DNA from: Enhydrobacter aerosaccus
GTDB taxonomy: Bacteria; Pseudomonadota; Alphaproteobacteria; Reyranellales; Reyranellaceae
NCBI RefSeq assembly: GCF_900167455.1
Contig: NZ_FUWJ01000001.1
Location: forward strand, 992,001-1,056,000
Length of the DNA stretch: 64,000 nt
Direction: 5' to 3'
Below, one piece after another: positions 1-8,994 of the stretch. The notes under the pieces are model-generated. The model was given only the letters and a program-made list of their open reading frames with translations, had not been told where the DNA came from and made no database searches. The number at the start of each line of letters is the position of its first letter. The first letter of the stretch is position 1. A program made the translations under genes and the position numbers.

Positions 1-1322
1 CCGGGATCTTCATGAGCGCGGTGCCGATCCCGGACCTCCTGCCGACGCCGACGGGCACGATCTATCTGCTGGGCTTCATCCTGTGTCTGGCCACGCTTGC
101 CATTGCCTGGACAGTCGCGCATTCGCGGTTGGGCATGGGGCTTTATGCCATCCACGACGACGAGGACGTGGCCGAAGCCAAGGGGGTGCCGACCTTCAAG
201 TACAAGATCGCGGCCTTTGCTCTGTCGGCCGGCATCGCCGGCGCTGTGGGCGGCGTCCACGCTCTCTATGTCGGCTTCATCACGGTCTCCGGGACCTTCG
301 AACTGACGGTCCCGCTGTTCGTGGTCCTGATGAGCGTGATCGGGGGCTCTCGTCACTGGTTCGGTCCGGCCGTGGGCGCGACGTTCATTACAGTCCTTCT
401 CTATGCCTTCATCAGCGGCGGGGAGGCGATGGTCGGCCGTGCCATCGTCGGCGCGATCCTGATCCTGTCGATCCTGTGGCTGCCGGATGGGCTGATTCCC
501 GCCCTCAAGAAATGGCGGGTGAGGCGGGCCGTGTCGCAACCTCATCGTGCCGAGGTGGCGCCGGTCGTGCCGGCGGCCCGTCCGATCAAGGATCGGAATA
601 TCCTTGAGGTGCGCGCCGTCACGAAGCGCTTCGGCGGCTTGCAGGCCTTGGCCGGAGTCGATCTCGATGTACGCGAAGGGGAAATCGTCGGTCTCGTCGG
701 ACCCAACGGCTCGGGCAAGACCACGCTGATCAACGTCATCTCGGGACACTATCCGCTCACCACCGGCACCATTGCCGTGGACGGGGTGCAGATCGGCGCA
801 CTGCCGGCGCATGACATCGCGCGGCGGGGCGTGGCGCGGACCTACCAGATCCCGAGGCCGTTCACGAACATGACGGTGCTCGAAAACGTCGTTGCCGCCG
901 CTGCCTTCGGCGGTCCCTCGCGGTCGAGCAAGGAAATCCGCGATGAAGCCTTGCATTGGATTGGCTTCACCGGCTTGTCGGGCAAGGAAGAGGTGCTGCC
1001 GGCGGGTTTGAACCTGCACGAGCGCAAATTCCTCGAACTGGCCCGGGCGCTTGCCGCCAAGCCCAAGTTGCTGCTGCTCGACGAGGTGCTGTCGGGCCTC
1101 AATCCGACCGAGGTCGACAATGCCATCCAGCTGGTGCGCGCGATTCGTGCCCAGGGTGCGACCATCGTCTTCGTCGAGCATCTGATGCGCGCCGTGGTGG
1201 AACTCTCCGACCGTGTCGCCGTCCTCAACGAGGGAAGGTTGTTCGCTCTCGGGGCTCCGCGCGAGGTGATGCGCGATCCGCGCGTGGTCTCGATCTATCT
1301 GGGCAAAGCCTATGCTGCTTGA
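1..1322 (+). CDS. Branched-chain-type ABC transporter, fused permease (LivM) and ATPase (LivG), 5' partial
   Basis: Inner-membrane permease joined to a cytoplasmic ATPase of the LivM-LivG type, importing branched-chain amino acids or, as the neighbours suggest here, an aromatic acid. The reading frame is open to the left edge, and only about 160 residues of permease remain, about half a LivM, so the true start lies upstream. An ATG at 12 is in frame but internal. After the hydrophobic permease part comes a linker and then the ATPase: Walker A GPNGSGKTT, a LivG-type signature LNLHERKFLELARAL, Walker B LLLLDEVLSG and the LivG-specific SGLNPTE. LivF follows with an 11-base overlap, so the two are translated together. 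Fused LivM-LivG proteins are common in alphaproteobacteria. The substrate is inferred from context only. Confidence 0.9.
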   Translation, partial: GIFMSAVPIPDLLPTPTGTIYLLGFILCLATLAIAWTVAHSRLGMGLYAIHDDEDVAEAKGVPTFKYKIAAFALSAGIAGAVGGVHALYVGFITVSGTFELTVPLFVVLMSVIGGSRHWFGPAVGATFITVLLYAFISGGEAMVGRAIVGAILILSILWLPDGLIPALKKWRVRRAVSQPHRAEVAPVVPAARPIKDRNILEVRAVTKRFGGLQALAGVDLDVREGEIVGLVGPNGSGKTTLINVISGHYPLTTGTIAVDGVQIGALPAHDIARRGVARTYQIPRPFTNMTVLENVVAAAAFGGPSRSSKEIRDEALHWIGFTGLSGKEEVLPAGLNLHERKFLELARALAAKPKLLLLDEVLSGLNPTEVDNAIQLVRAIRAQGATIVFVEHLMRAVVELSDRVAVLNEGRLFALGAPREVMRDPRVVSIYLGKAYAA

Positions 1323-2019
1323 GACTCGCCACCTTCACATCGGCTACGGCGATGCCCCTGCCGTCTGGGACGCGACGCTCGACGTCGATGCCGGAGAGAT
1401 CGTCTCGGTGATCGGCCCCAATGGCGCCGGCAAGACGACGCTCATCAATGCCATCGCCGGTCTGCTGCGCTGTCGCCAGGGGGATCTGCGCTTCGACGGC
1501 GTGGACATGACGAACCTGAAGGCGCACGAATTCTGCGGCCACGGCATCGCGCTCGTGCCCGAAGGGCGCCGGCTGTTCGCCAAGATGTCGGTCGAGGAGA
1601 ATCTCGAGCTCGGCTGTTATCTACAGGCCGCCCGAGCCGCACGGTCGGACTCCCTCGAACGGGTCTATGCGCTGTTCCCGGTTCTGCGGCAGAAGCGGCT
1701 GCAGCCGGCCGGCGAGTTGTCCGGCGGCCAGCAGCAGATGGTGGCGATCGGCCGGGCGCTGATGGCACGCCCGCGGATCGTGCTGTTCGATGAGCCATCG
1801 CTGGGCCTGGCGCCGGCGATCGTGGACGATATGTTCGACATCATCGTGCGGGTGCGGGACGATGGGGCCGCAGTCCTGCTAGTCGAGCAGAATGTGCTGA
1901 AGGCGCTCGGCATCGCCGATCGTGCCTACGTGCTGGAGCAGGGCCGTATCGTCGCTCAGGGGGTGCCGAACGAGCTTCTGGACCAGCCGCATATCCGCGA
2001 AGCCTATCTTGGAGTGTGA
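1312..2019 (+). CDS. livF: Branched-chain-type ABC transporter ATP-binding protein LivF
   Basis: Second ATPase (235 aa) of the importer, expected to pair with the LivG half of the preceding fusion. Visible motifs are Walker A GPNGAGKTT (residues about 32-40), the signature LSGGQQQMVAIGRAL, Walker B IVLFDEPSLGLAP, and the switch histidine replaced by the LivF-typical VEQN. The start ATG lies inside the end of the LivMG gene, which points to coupled translation. The length is normal for LivF. Its position directly upstream of a regulator and ring-cleavage genes suggests the transporter feeds that pathway with an aromatic acid. No periplasmic substrate-binding protein gene is in view; it and LivH probably lie to the left. 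Confidence 0.93.
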   Translation: MLLETRHLHIGYGDAPAVWDATLDVDAGEIVSVIGPNGAGKTTLINAIAGLLRCRQGDLRFDGVDMTNLKAHEFCGHGIALVPEGRRLFAKMSVEENLELGCYLQAARAARSDSLERVYALFPVLRQKRLQPAGELSGGQQQMVAIGRALMARPRIVLFDEPSLGLAPAIVDDMFDIIVRVRDDGAAVLLVEQNVLKALGIADRAYVLEQGRIVAQGVPNELLDQPHIREAYLGV

Positions 2020-2027
2020 GAGGACCG

Positions 2028-2801
2028 ATGGCGAAGATCCTCAAGATGCCGGTGGAAATTGTCGACAGATCGCCGGCGACGACGGCGCCGCAGGACGTGT
2101 TGCGCGAGGATGCGGCCACCTTCGAGGTGCTGCGCCAGATGCGCGAGGACATTCTGTGCTGCGTGCTGAAGCCCGATCAGCGCCTGCGGTTCGGCGAGCT
2201 GCGCCAGCGTTACGACACGTCGGTCGGCACGCTTCGCGAGGCGCTGTCGCATCTCGTCTCCGAAGGCCTGGCGCGAACGGAGGCAGGGCGCGGATTCTCC
2301 GTGGCGCCGATTTCCCTGGCCGATTTTCTCGATCTGTCCGAGCTGCGCGTCTATCTCGAGACGAGGACGCTGGCGGATGCCATCCGCAACGGCACCGACG
2401 CCTGGGAGGCGGAGATCGTGAGCTCCTACTTCCTGCTGTCGAAGCTCGGGAAGCCGACACCGGATGATCCTGTGAGTCTTAAGCGGGAATGGGGCAAACG
2501 GCACAAGCGCTTCCATGATGCGCTGGTCGCGACCTGCACGTCGCCCTGGTCGCTGCACTTCCGCAGCGAGCTGTTCGATCAGGCACGACGGTATCACTGG
2601 CTGACCATGATCCACGCCCGTTCGCGGCGGCGCAACGAGCATCTCGAACTGCGCGATGCCGTATTGGCGCGGGATGTCGATCTCGCCTGCAGCCTGATCG
2701 AAAGACACATACGGAACACGGTCGAACAGGCCGGGTCCGAAGTGCCGGGACTGACGCTCCATGCGGCGAATGCCCGGTCGTCACGGCGAACCAAGGGATA
2801 G
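2028..2801 (+). CDS. GntR family transcriptional regulator (FCD domain)
   Basis: DNA-binding regulator of 257 aa, probably controlling the transport and aromatic-degradation genes around it. The N-terminal winged helix-turn-helix is seen in LRFGELRQRYDTSVGTLREA and the following LVSEGLARTEAGRGFSV. The rest is helical and fits an FCD effector domain, with His and Arg residues (ERHIRNTVEQ near the end) of the kind that bind metal and carboxylate effectors in this family. The ATG at 2028 is preferred, with AGAGGA just upstream, over an in-frame GTG at 2016 that overlaps the livF stop. FCD regulators usually sense an organic acid, which fits a catabolic operon, but the ligand is unknown. Confidence 0.85.
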   Translation: MAKILKMPVEIVDRSPATTAPQDVLREDAATFEVLRQMREDILCCVLKPDQRLRFGELRQRYDTSVGTLREALSHLVSEGLARTEAGRGFSVAPISLADFLDLSELRVYLETRTLADAIRNGTDAWEAEIVSSYFLLSKLGKPTPDDPVSLKREWGKRHKRFHDALVATCTSPWSLHFRSELFDQARRYHWLTMIHARSRRRNEHLELRDAVLARDVDLACSLIERHIRNTVEQAGSEVPGLTLHAANARSSRRTKG

Positions 2802-2810
2802 GAGGAAGCG

Positions 2811-4040
2811 ATGGATACGATTCAGCGCACATCGACCTACGACATTGGCGGCATCCGATATCCGCAGCCGTTCAAGATCCGTCGCCTCGGTCACTTCGGC
2901 TTCAACGTACCCGATCTCGATGCCGGCCTCGATTTCTATGCCGGCCTGCTGGGCTTTCGCATCACCGACACGCGGGACTTCAGCAAGATCGCGGGGCGCG
3001 AGGAGATGGCCAAGCGTATGCAGGATACGCGGATCGTGTTCATGAGCCACAACACCGATCATCACGCCTTCCTCCTGGCGCACAAGTCGATGGGGGCGAT
3101 CTTCGGCGACGATGCCGTCTCGAAAGACGTAACGGTGAACCAGATCACCTGGCAGGTAGGGACGATGGAAGAGGTGTTCGCGGCGGCCGATTATTTCCGC
3201 GACAAGCAGGTCGAGATCCGGCGTGTCGGCCGCGACATGCCGGGCAGCAACTGGCACACCTACATCCGCGATCCGGACGGCCATACGGTGGAACTCTACT
3301 ATGGCATGGAGCAGATCGGCTGGGATGGCCGCAGCAAGCCCGAGGCCATGTACTACCGTGCCTTTCGGGAACGCCCCGAACTGCCGCAGATCTCGGAAGA
3401 AACCGAGGTCCGCGAGGCGATCGCGAAGGGCGTCGACATCAATGCCGGCAATACCATCCGCGATCGATCCGACGAGGAATATGTCGTCGCCGGGGTGAAG
3501 TTGCCGCGGCCGTTCAAGATCGTGAATATCGGTCCGATGAGCCTGTTCGTTGCCGACGTCGGCGCTTCCGAGGCCTTCTACACGAAGACCATGGGTTTCG
3601 TGCGGACCGAGGTCGTGACCTACAAGGGCCATCGCTGCGTGTATCTGCGCAACGGCAGCGAGCATCACAGCCTGTCGCTGATGCCGAAGGCGCTGCGGGC
3701 CGAACTGGGGCTCAATCCGAATACATCGGTTGCGTCCATGGGCCTGCAGGTCGGCAGCTACCGCCAGCTCCGCGATGCCGTCGCCTTCCTGAAGAAGAAG
3801 GGTGTGCAGTTCACCGAGGCCATTCCGGCGGATCTCCATCCGGGCGTCGACTACGCCGCCCATATCGTCGATCCAGCCGGACACACCCTGATGCTCTACT
3901 ATTACATGGAGCGCGTGGGCTGGGACGGTCAGCCGAGGCCGGCCGCGCAACGTCGGCCCGTGGCGAAGGAATGGCCGGAGAGCCTCGAGCCGATGTCGGA
4001 CACCTATGCCGATCCCGTCTTCATGGGGCCGATCGGCTGA
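2811..4040 (+). CDS. Two-domain VOC family protein, extradiol-dioxygenase-like with altered metal triad
   Basis: Protein of 409 aa with two VOC (glyoxalase / extradiol dioxygenase) halves, and a good Shine-Dalgarno (AGGAGG) before the ATG. The halves resemble each other: both end in an RDPDGHTVELYY- or DPAGHTLMLYY-type strand followed by ME-x-(I/V)-GWDG. In two-domain type I extradiol dioxygenases the His-His-Glu iron site sits in the C-terminal half. Here the C-terminal half has Pro, Met and Met at those places. The N-terminal half offers His28, Gln111 and Glu161, so the second histidine is replaced by glutamine. It may therefore not be a conventional ring-cleavage enzyme. Its place at the head of the catabolic genes supports a role in the pathway. 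Confidence 0.8.
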   Translation: MDTIQRTSTYDIGGIRYPQPFKIRRLGHFGFNVPDLDAGLDFYAGLLGFRITDTRDFSKIAGREEMAKRMQDTRIVFMSHNTDHHAFLLAHKSMGAIFGDDAVSKDVTVNQITWQVGTMEEVFAAADYFRDKQVEIRRVGRDMPGSNWHTYIRDPDGHTVELYYGMEQIGWDGRSKPEAMYYRAFRERPELPQISEETEVREAIAKGVDINAGNTIRDRSDEEYVVAGVKLPRPFKIVNIGPMSLFVADVGASEAFYTKTMGFVRTEVVTYKGHRCVYLRNGSEHHSLSLMPKALRAELGLNPNTSVASMGLQVGSYRQLRDAVAFLKKKGVQFTEAIPADLHPGVDYAAHIVDPAGHTLMLYYYMERVGWDGQPRPAAQRRPVAKEWPESLEPMSDTYADPVFMGPIG

Positions 4041-4115
4041 CATCGAGCCATGACATGCGTTCGCCCGCGCGGTGAGCCAATCGTAGGGTCTGATTGTTCG
4101 GAGTGAGAGAGCATC

Positions 4116-6452
4116 ATGAGCAAGTACGGTATCGGTCAACCTGTCCTGCGCTTCGAGGATCCGCGCCTGCTGCGCGGGCAGGGACGCTTCATCAACGACG
4201 TCAATCTGCCCGGGCAGGCTCATGCCGTGTTCGTTCGCTCGCCGCATGCGCACGCGAAGATCCGCTCGATCGACGTCGAGGCGGCAAAGGCCGCGCCCGG
4301 TGTCCTTGCCGTCTATACCGGCCACGATGTGGCGGCGGATGGGCTTGGTATGCCGAAGGCCAACATGCCGAGAAAGCGGCCCGACGGTAAGCCGATGTTC
4401 GCGCCGCAGCGGCCGCCGCTGGTGACGGACCGCGTGCGCTATGTCGGCGATCCGGTCGTCATGGTGGTTGCCGACACGCTGGCCCAGGCCAAGGACGCGG
4501 CCGAGCTGGTCGACATCGATTACGAGCCGCTCCCCTCGGTGACGGCGACCGAGGATACCGTGAAGCCGGGCGCGGCAGCGGTCTGGGACGAGTGCCCCGA
4601 CAACATCTCCAACCATACGGAGCGCGGCAACAAGGCGGCGACCGACGAGGCAATCAAAACAGCGGCCAAGGTGATCAAGCGCCGCTACGTGATCACCCGG
4701 GTCCACGCCCAGTTCATGGAACCGCGTGGCACGCTCGGGACCTATGATCCGGGCGAGGATCGCATGACGCTGTACGCGGACGTGCAGTATCCCCACCGGG
4801 TGCGCAACATGCTGGCGCAGAACGTCTTCAAGGTGCCCGAGAGCAAGATGCGCGTGATCTCGGGCGATGTCGGTGGCGGGTTCGGTACCAAGGGCTGGCA
4901 GTATATCGAGCATCGCCTGACACTGTGGGCGGCACGCAAGCTCGTGCGCCCGGTGAAGTGGACGTGCGAGCGCAGCGAGGCCGTGATGGCCGACGAGCAC
5001 GGGCGCGACAATATCGGCGAGATCGAGTTGGCCCTCGACAAGGACAACAACTTCGTCGCCCTGCGGCTCCATATGCTCGCCAATATCGGCGCCTATGTCG
5101 GATCGGACCGCAACCTGCTGTCGCCGTTCGGGATGATTGGCACGGTGCTGGGCGTCTACAGGATTCCCAAGGCCTACATCAATGTGGTGGGCGTGCTCAG
5201 CAACACCAACCCGACGGCTCCCTATCGCGGCGCCGGTCGGCCCGAGGCGATCTATTTGATCGAGCGGCTGATCGACGATGCCGCCCGCGAGCTGGGCCTG
5301 GACCGTGTCGAGCTGCGACGCAGGAACATGCTGCCGGAATCGGCCTTGCCGTATCAGAGCCCGGTCGGTCCGTTCTACGATTGCGGCCAGTTCGAGAAGA
5401 ATCTGGACATGGCGTTGAAGCTGGCCGATGTCGCGGGCTTCGAGGCGCGCAAGGCCGAGTCGCAGAGACAAGGCAAGCTGCGCGGACTTGGCATCATCAA
5501 CGCCATCGAGCAGGCGGCGGGAACGGCCCAGCCGGAATATGCCGAGATCCGCTTCAACCCGAGCGGTACCGCGGCACTGCTGATGGGCACCAAGGCCCAG
5601 GGGCAGGGACACGAGACGATGTTCAAGCAGATCCTGAACGAGCGGCTGGGCATCGATCCGGCCGACGTGCAGTTCATCGATGGCGACACCGACCGCGTGG
5701 CATTCGGCATGGGCACCAACGGTTCCCGCTCGACGGTGCTCGGTGGCTCGGCGCTCTTTTTCGCTGCCAACAAGGTGGTCGAAAAAGGCAAGAAGCTGGC
5801 CGGTCACCTGCTCGAGGCGGGTGAACAGGACATCGAATTCGCCGACGGCGTCTTCAAGGTCACGGGAACGGACAAGTCCGTATCGCTGAAGCAGGTGGCA
5901 ATGGCCGCCTTCAATCCCACCAAATGGCCCAAGGGTGGCTTCGAGGGCGGGCTCTACGAGAACGCCACCTTCCTGGGGGAAAAGGACACCTATCCCAATG
6001 GCTGTCACATCTGCGAGGTCGAGGTAGATCCTGAAACGGGCGAGGTGAAGCTCGACCGCTATGCTGTCGTCGACGACGTCGGCACCGTCATGAATCCCAT
6101 CGGTCTCAAGGGCCAGATCCACGGCGGCGTCGCACAGGGCGTCGGCCAGATCCTGAGCGAACAGGTGGTGTGGGACCGCGAGAGCGGCCAGCTCCTGACG
6201 GCGAGCTTCCTCGACTACGCCATGCCGCGCGCCGACATGATGTGCAGCATGGAGATCAAGTCGAATCCGGTGCCGACCAAGTACAATCCGCTCGGCGCCA
6301 AGGGGGCTGGCGAGGCCGGCACCGTCGGGGCTATGCCGGTGGTGATGAATGCGGTGATCGACGCCCTGGCGCCGCTCGGCGTGACGGATGTTCCCATGCC
6401 GGCGACGGCGCAGAATGTCTGGCAGGCCATTCGGCAGGCCACGGCGAAATAG
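4116..6452 (+). CDS. Xanthine dehydrogenase / CoxL-family molybdopterin-binding large subunit (form II-like)
   Basis: Molybdenum hydroxylase large subunit (778 aa), which would hydroxylate a carbon centre using water. It shows PYRGAGRPEA at about residues 368-377, the form II type of motif rather than the AYxCSFR of true CO dehydrogenase. The C-terminal GAKGAGEAG carries the catalytic glutamate near residue 731. The family normally works with an FAD subunit and a 2Fe-2S subunit; neither gene is adjacent. It sits between two ring-cleavage-type genes, so oxidation or hydroxylation of an aromatic or heteroaromatic substrate, or of its side chain, is the likely job. A GAGAGAG stretch precedes the ATG. 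Confidence 0.88.
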   Translation: MSKYGIGQPVLRFEDPRLLRGQGRFINDVNLPGQAHAVFVRSPHAHAKIRSIDVEAAKAAPGVLAVYTGHDVAADGLGMPKANMPRKRPDGKPMFAPQRPPLVTDRVRYVGDPVVMVVADTLAQAKDAAELVDIDYEPLPSVTATEDTVKPGAAAVWDECPDNISNHTERGNKAATDEAIKTAAKVIKRRYVITRVHAQFMEPRGTLGTYDPGEDRMTLYADVQYPHRVRNMLAQNVFKVPESKMRVISGDVGGGFGTKGWQYIEHRLTLWAARKLVRPVKWTCERSEAVMADEHGRDNIGEIELALDKDNNFVALRLHMLANIGAYVGSDRNLLSPFGMIGTVLGVYRIPKAYINVVGVLSNTNPTAPYRGAGRPEAIYLIERLIDDAARELGLDRVELRRRNMLPESALPYQSPVGPFYDCGQFEKNLDMALKLADVAGFEARKAESQRQGKLRGLGIINAIEQAAGTAQPEYAEIRFNPSGTAALLMGTKAQGQGHETMFKQILNERLGIDPADVQFIDGDTDRVAFGMGTNGSRSTVLGGSALFFAANKVVEKGKKLAGHLLEAGEQDIEFADGVFKVTGTDKSVSLKQVAMAAFNPTKWPKGGFEGGLYENATFLGEKDTYPNGCHICEVEVDPETGEVKLDRYAVVDDVGTVMNPIGLKGQIHGGVAQGVGQILSEQVVWDRESGQLLTASFLDYAMPRADMMCSMEIKSNPVPTKYNPLGAKGAGEAGTVGAMPVVMNAVIDALAPLGVTDVPMPATAQNVWQAIRQATAK

Positions 6453-6462
6453 GGAGGCGGCC

Positions 6463-7320
6463 TTGGGTGAAATCGTCGGCGCTGCGATCGTCTCACACCA
6501 TCCGGGCCTCGTGCAGCCGAAGGAGATCCGGGTACGACGCGGCAATGGGCGCGATACCGACCTCATCGAAGGCTTCGACCGCGTGCGGGCGAAGATCGAC
6601 GAGGTGAAACCGGATACGCTCGTGCTGTTCGATACCCATTGGATCACGACCGGCCTGCACCTGGTGGCGGGGGCGGCGCACTACAAAGGCTCGTACACGT
6701 CGTCGGAGCTTCCCTTCTCGATGTCTCGGTTTGCCTATGATCATCGCGGCGCGCCGGAACTGGCGGCCCTGGTCGAGCAGGTCGCGCAGGAGAGGAAGGT
6801 CGGCGCCCGGAACGTTACCGACGAAACGCTGCCGCTACAGTATCCGACGCTCAACGTGATCCATTATCTCGGCCGCGGCGAGAAGGTCTTGAGCGTCGGT
6901 ACCTGCCAGACGGCACAGCTACGGCACTTCCTGCAGATGGGCGAGGTGATCGGCGAGGCGATCCGGCGATCGGACGCACGCGTCGTGCTGCTGGCGTCCG
7001 GCGCGATGAGCCACAAATTCTACGATCTGGACCATGTGCCGCCCAACCCGCGGGTCTGGCATCCCGACAACGTCTCCGATCCGGAGAACAGGGCGCTTGA
7101 TATGGAAGTCCTCGATCTCTGGAAGGAGGGACGCCACGACATCGTCCTCCATCGCTTTCCGGAGCTGGAGAGGGCGAAGTACGAGGGACACGGCGCGCAT
7201 TATGCGCAGATGATGGGGGCGCTGGGCGGTGGATCCTGCCGTGCCAGGGGCATCCAGCTTTCCGAGTACGAGAACGCTGCCGGCACCGGCAACGCGCATG
7301 TTTGGTTCGAGATTCAATAG
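6463..7320 (+). CDS. hpaD: Class III extradiol ring-cleavage dioxygenase, homoprotocatechuate 2,3-dioxygenase-like (LigB/HpaD)
   Basis: Cytoplasmic non-haem Fe(II) enzyme expected to open a catechol ring next to the hydroxyls. The 285-aa product matches the LigB superfamily and resembles HpaD of E. coli: SHHPG at the start (His12/13), FDTHW (His59), YTSSELPF, a serine-rich VLLASGAMSHKF stretch, and a C-terminal YEGHGAHY region whose Glu241 fits the LigB metal glutamate. The start is a TTG at 6463 with GGGAGG five bases upstream. A longer in-frame reading from ATG 6388 would overlap the upstream gene and has an arginine-rich non-family leader, so it is rejected. An FAH-family gene follows within 11 bases, the usual order in homoprotocatechuate-type pathways. 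Confidence 0.85.
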   Translation: MGEIVGAAIVSHHPGLVQPKEIRVRRGNGRDTDLIEGFDRVRAKIDEVKPDTLVLFDTHWITTGLHLVAGAAHYKGSYTSSELPFSMSRFAYDHRGAPELAALVEQVAQERKVGARNVTDETLPLQYPTLNVIHYLGRGEKVLSVGTCQTAQLRHFLQMGEVIGEAIRRSDARVVLLASGAMSHKFYDLDHVPPNPRVWHPDNVSDPENRALDMEVLDLWKEGRHDIVLHRFPELERAKYEGHGAHYAQMMGALGGGSCRARGIQLSEYENAAGTGNAHVWFEIQ

Positions 7321-7331
7321 AGGATGGGCAG

Positions 7332-8201
7332 ATGAGTGCTTTGGAGGGAACGCGCAAGGAAATCCGTCACGTCATCAAGGACGGGAGCGCTTATTGGACG
7401 GAGTTCAAGGACGGCAAGATCGTCTTTGCCGACGGCCGGACCTGTGACGAGAAGGATGTCGTCCACCTGCCGCCATGCTCTCCGACCAAGATCATCTGTG
7501 TGCACGTGAACTACATCTCGCGCTACTACGAGTTCAACAACACGCGCGTTCCGCCCAAGACGCCCACCTACTTCCAGAAGCCGCTGACCGCTCTGAATGC
7601 GCACAAAGGCGAACTGATCCGGCCCGCCGGCTACAAGTACGTGAACTACGAGGGCGAGCTGGCAGTCGTGTTCGGCAAGGTGACGAAGAACGTCACACGG
7701 GAAGAAGCCTGGGACTGCATCGCTGGCTTTGCGCCGGCCAATGATTTCGGTTGCCACGATTTCCGCGACACCGATGCCGGTTCCATGCTGCGCGTGAAGG
7801 GCATGGACGGATTCTGCCCGATCGGACCGGGGCTCGTGTCGGGAGTCGATATCCGCAACTCCACGCTTCGTTCCTACCGCAACGGGAAAGTCGTTCAGGA
7901 GGGAGCGATCAGCGAGCAGATATTCGACTGCGGATACCTGATCGCGGACCTGGCGCGGCACATGACCTTCCTGCCGGGGGACATTCTTCTCACCGGCACG
8001 CCGGCGAACTCACGGCCGCTCGATGTCGGCGACACGATCGATGTTGAGGTGACGGGCGTGGGCCGGCTGTCCAACAAAGTCGTCGAGGCTCCGGCGCCCC
8101 GGTCCAGCGACGGCTTCCCGTCGAGCCCCGACAGCGAGGGTGTGCGGCGGGTGGCGCTCGGCAATGACGAGCGTCTGCCGGACAAGATGAAGGGACGCTA
8201 G
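7332..8201 (+). CDS. Fumarylacetoacetate hydrolase family protein (HpaG-like isomerase/decarboxylase)
   Basis: FAH-fold enzyme (289 aa) that in meta-cleavage pathways isomerises or decarboxylates the ring-opened dicarboxylate, or hydrolyses a beta-diketo acid. The metal site is visible: YEGEL gives Glu107 and Glu109, and ANDFG gives Asp138. The FQKPLTAL and LTGTPAN signatures of the family are present. The ATG at 7332 is preceded by AGAGGATGGG; an in-frame ATG at 7302 would overlap the dioxygenase gene and adds non-family residues. It follows the HpaD-like gene directly, so it most likely acts on that enzyme's product. The C-terminal 40 residues (from about PAPRSSDG) extend beyond the core and look disordered. 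Confidence 0.87.
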   Translation: MSALEGTRKEIRHVIKDGSAYWTEFKDGKIVFADGRTCDEKDVVHLPPCSPTKIICVHVNYISRYYEFNNTRVPPKTPTYFQKPLTALNAHKGELIRPAGYKYVNYEGELAVVFGKVTKNVTREEAWDCIAGFAPANDFGCHDFRDTDAGSMLRVKGMDGFCPIGPGLVSGVDIRNSTLRSYRNGKVVQEGAISEQIFDCGYLIADLARHMTFLPGDILLTGTPANSRPLDVGDTIDVEVTGVGRLSNKVVEAPAPRSSDGFPSSPDSEGVRRVALGNDERLPDKMKGR

Positions 8202-8205
8202 CGGC

Positions 8206-8994
8206 ATGCGGATCGTCATCTTCCTCTTCGCGATGATCGTGGCGATCCAGGCCCATGCGGGCGAATCGGTGCTGACCTTGACGCCCCGGCCAGGTGCCGT
8301 CTTGCGGGTGCTGACCGACCGGCCGGCCAATCCAGTCGGCAGCGTCATCCTCCTGGCTGGCGCTGACGGGATCCTCGATCTCGACGCGCAAGGCCATATC
8401 GGCACCAGCCTGCGGGACAACGAGGTCATCCGCACGCGCGCCTCCTACGTGAAGGCAGGCTACGCGACCTTCGCGCCCGATGTTGCGAGCGATCTGCGGG
8501 GCACTCAGGGCTTCCGATTTGGATCGAGCTATGCGGCCGATCTAGGGGCGGTGGTCGGCGAAGCGCGCAAGCTCGGCGTGCCGGTGGCCGTCATCGGGAC
8601 CAGTCGCGGGGCGATCTCGATCGCAGCGTTGCTGCTGAAGCAGTCGGCTGCGCTGCCGGATGCCGCCGTGATCTCGTCGGGCGTCCTGATGGCGGACGCC
8701 GGGGAAGGGGGCAGCGCCAGCACGGTCGGGGATGTGGGCCGGATCCACATTCCCATCCTGCTGTTGAGGCATGTCCAGGATTCCTGTCCGGTGTCCCGAC
8801 CGGAAGATGCCGACAGGTTCAAGGCCCTGCTTGTCGGAGCGCCCAAGGTGGACATCGTCACCCTCAACGGCGGCGGCCCCGCGACCCGCGGCGCCGACCG
8901 TTGCGGGTCGTCGCACTTCCACGGCTTCTATGGAATCGACGACCAGGTAGTCGCGGCGACCGTCACCTGGCTTCGCGCCAATATGCGGCGCTAG
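8206..8994 (+). CDS. Exported alpha/beta-hydrolase-like protein
   Basis: Hypothetical protein of 262 aa with a clear signal peptide: MRIVIFLFAMIVAIQAHA followed by GES, a likely cleavage after residue 18. The mature part looks like an alpha/beta hydrolase: a GTSRG nucleophile elbow (GxSxG type), a VILLAG strand followed by ADG, and a late SSHFHGF histidine that could complete a triad. It is therefore placed in the periplasm. It ends the plus-strand run of catabolic genes; its stop and the stop of the opposite-strand gene share the four bases CTAG. It may hydrolyse an ester form of the pathway substrate outside the cytoplasm, but that is inference. No closer family could be named. Confidence 0.6.
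   Translation: MRIVIFLFAMIVAIQAHAGESVLTLTPRPGAVLRVLTDRPANPVGSVILLAGADGILDLDAQGHIGTSLRDNEVIRTRASYVKAGYATFAPDVASDLRGTQGFRFGSSYAADLGAVVGEARKLGVPVAVIGTSRGAISIAALLLKQSAALPDAAVISSGVLMADAGEGGSASTVGDVGRIHIPILLLRHVQDSCPVSRPEDADRFKALLVGAPKVDIVTLNGGGPATRGADRCGSSHFHGFYGIDDQVVAATVTWLRANMRR

Noticed and set aside
2781..6647. 1288-codon open frame on the minus strand
   Set aside because: It lies antisense to the VOC, molybdenum hydroxylase and HpaD-like genes and reads as Arg-, His- and Asp-rich low-quality protein. GC-rich codon use on the real strand leaves the opposite frame open.
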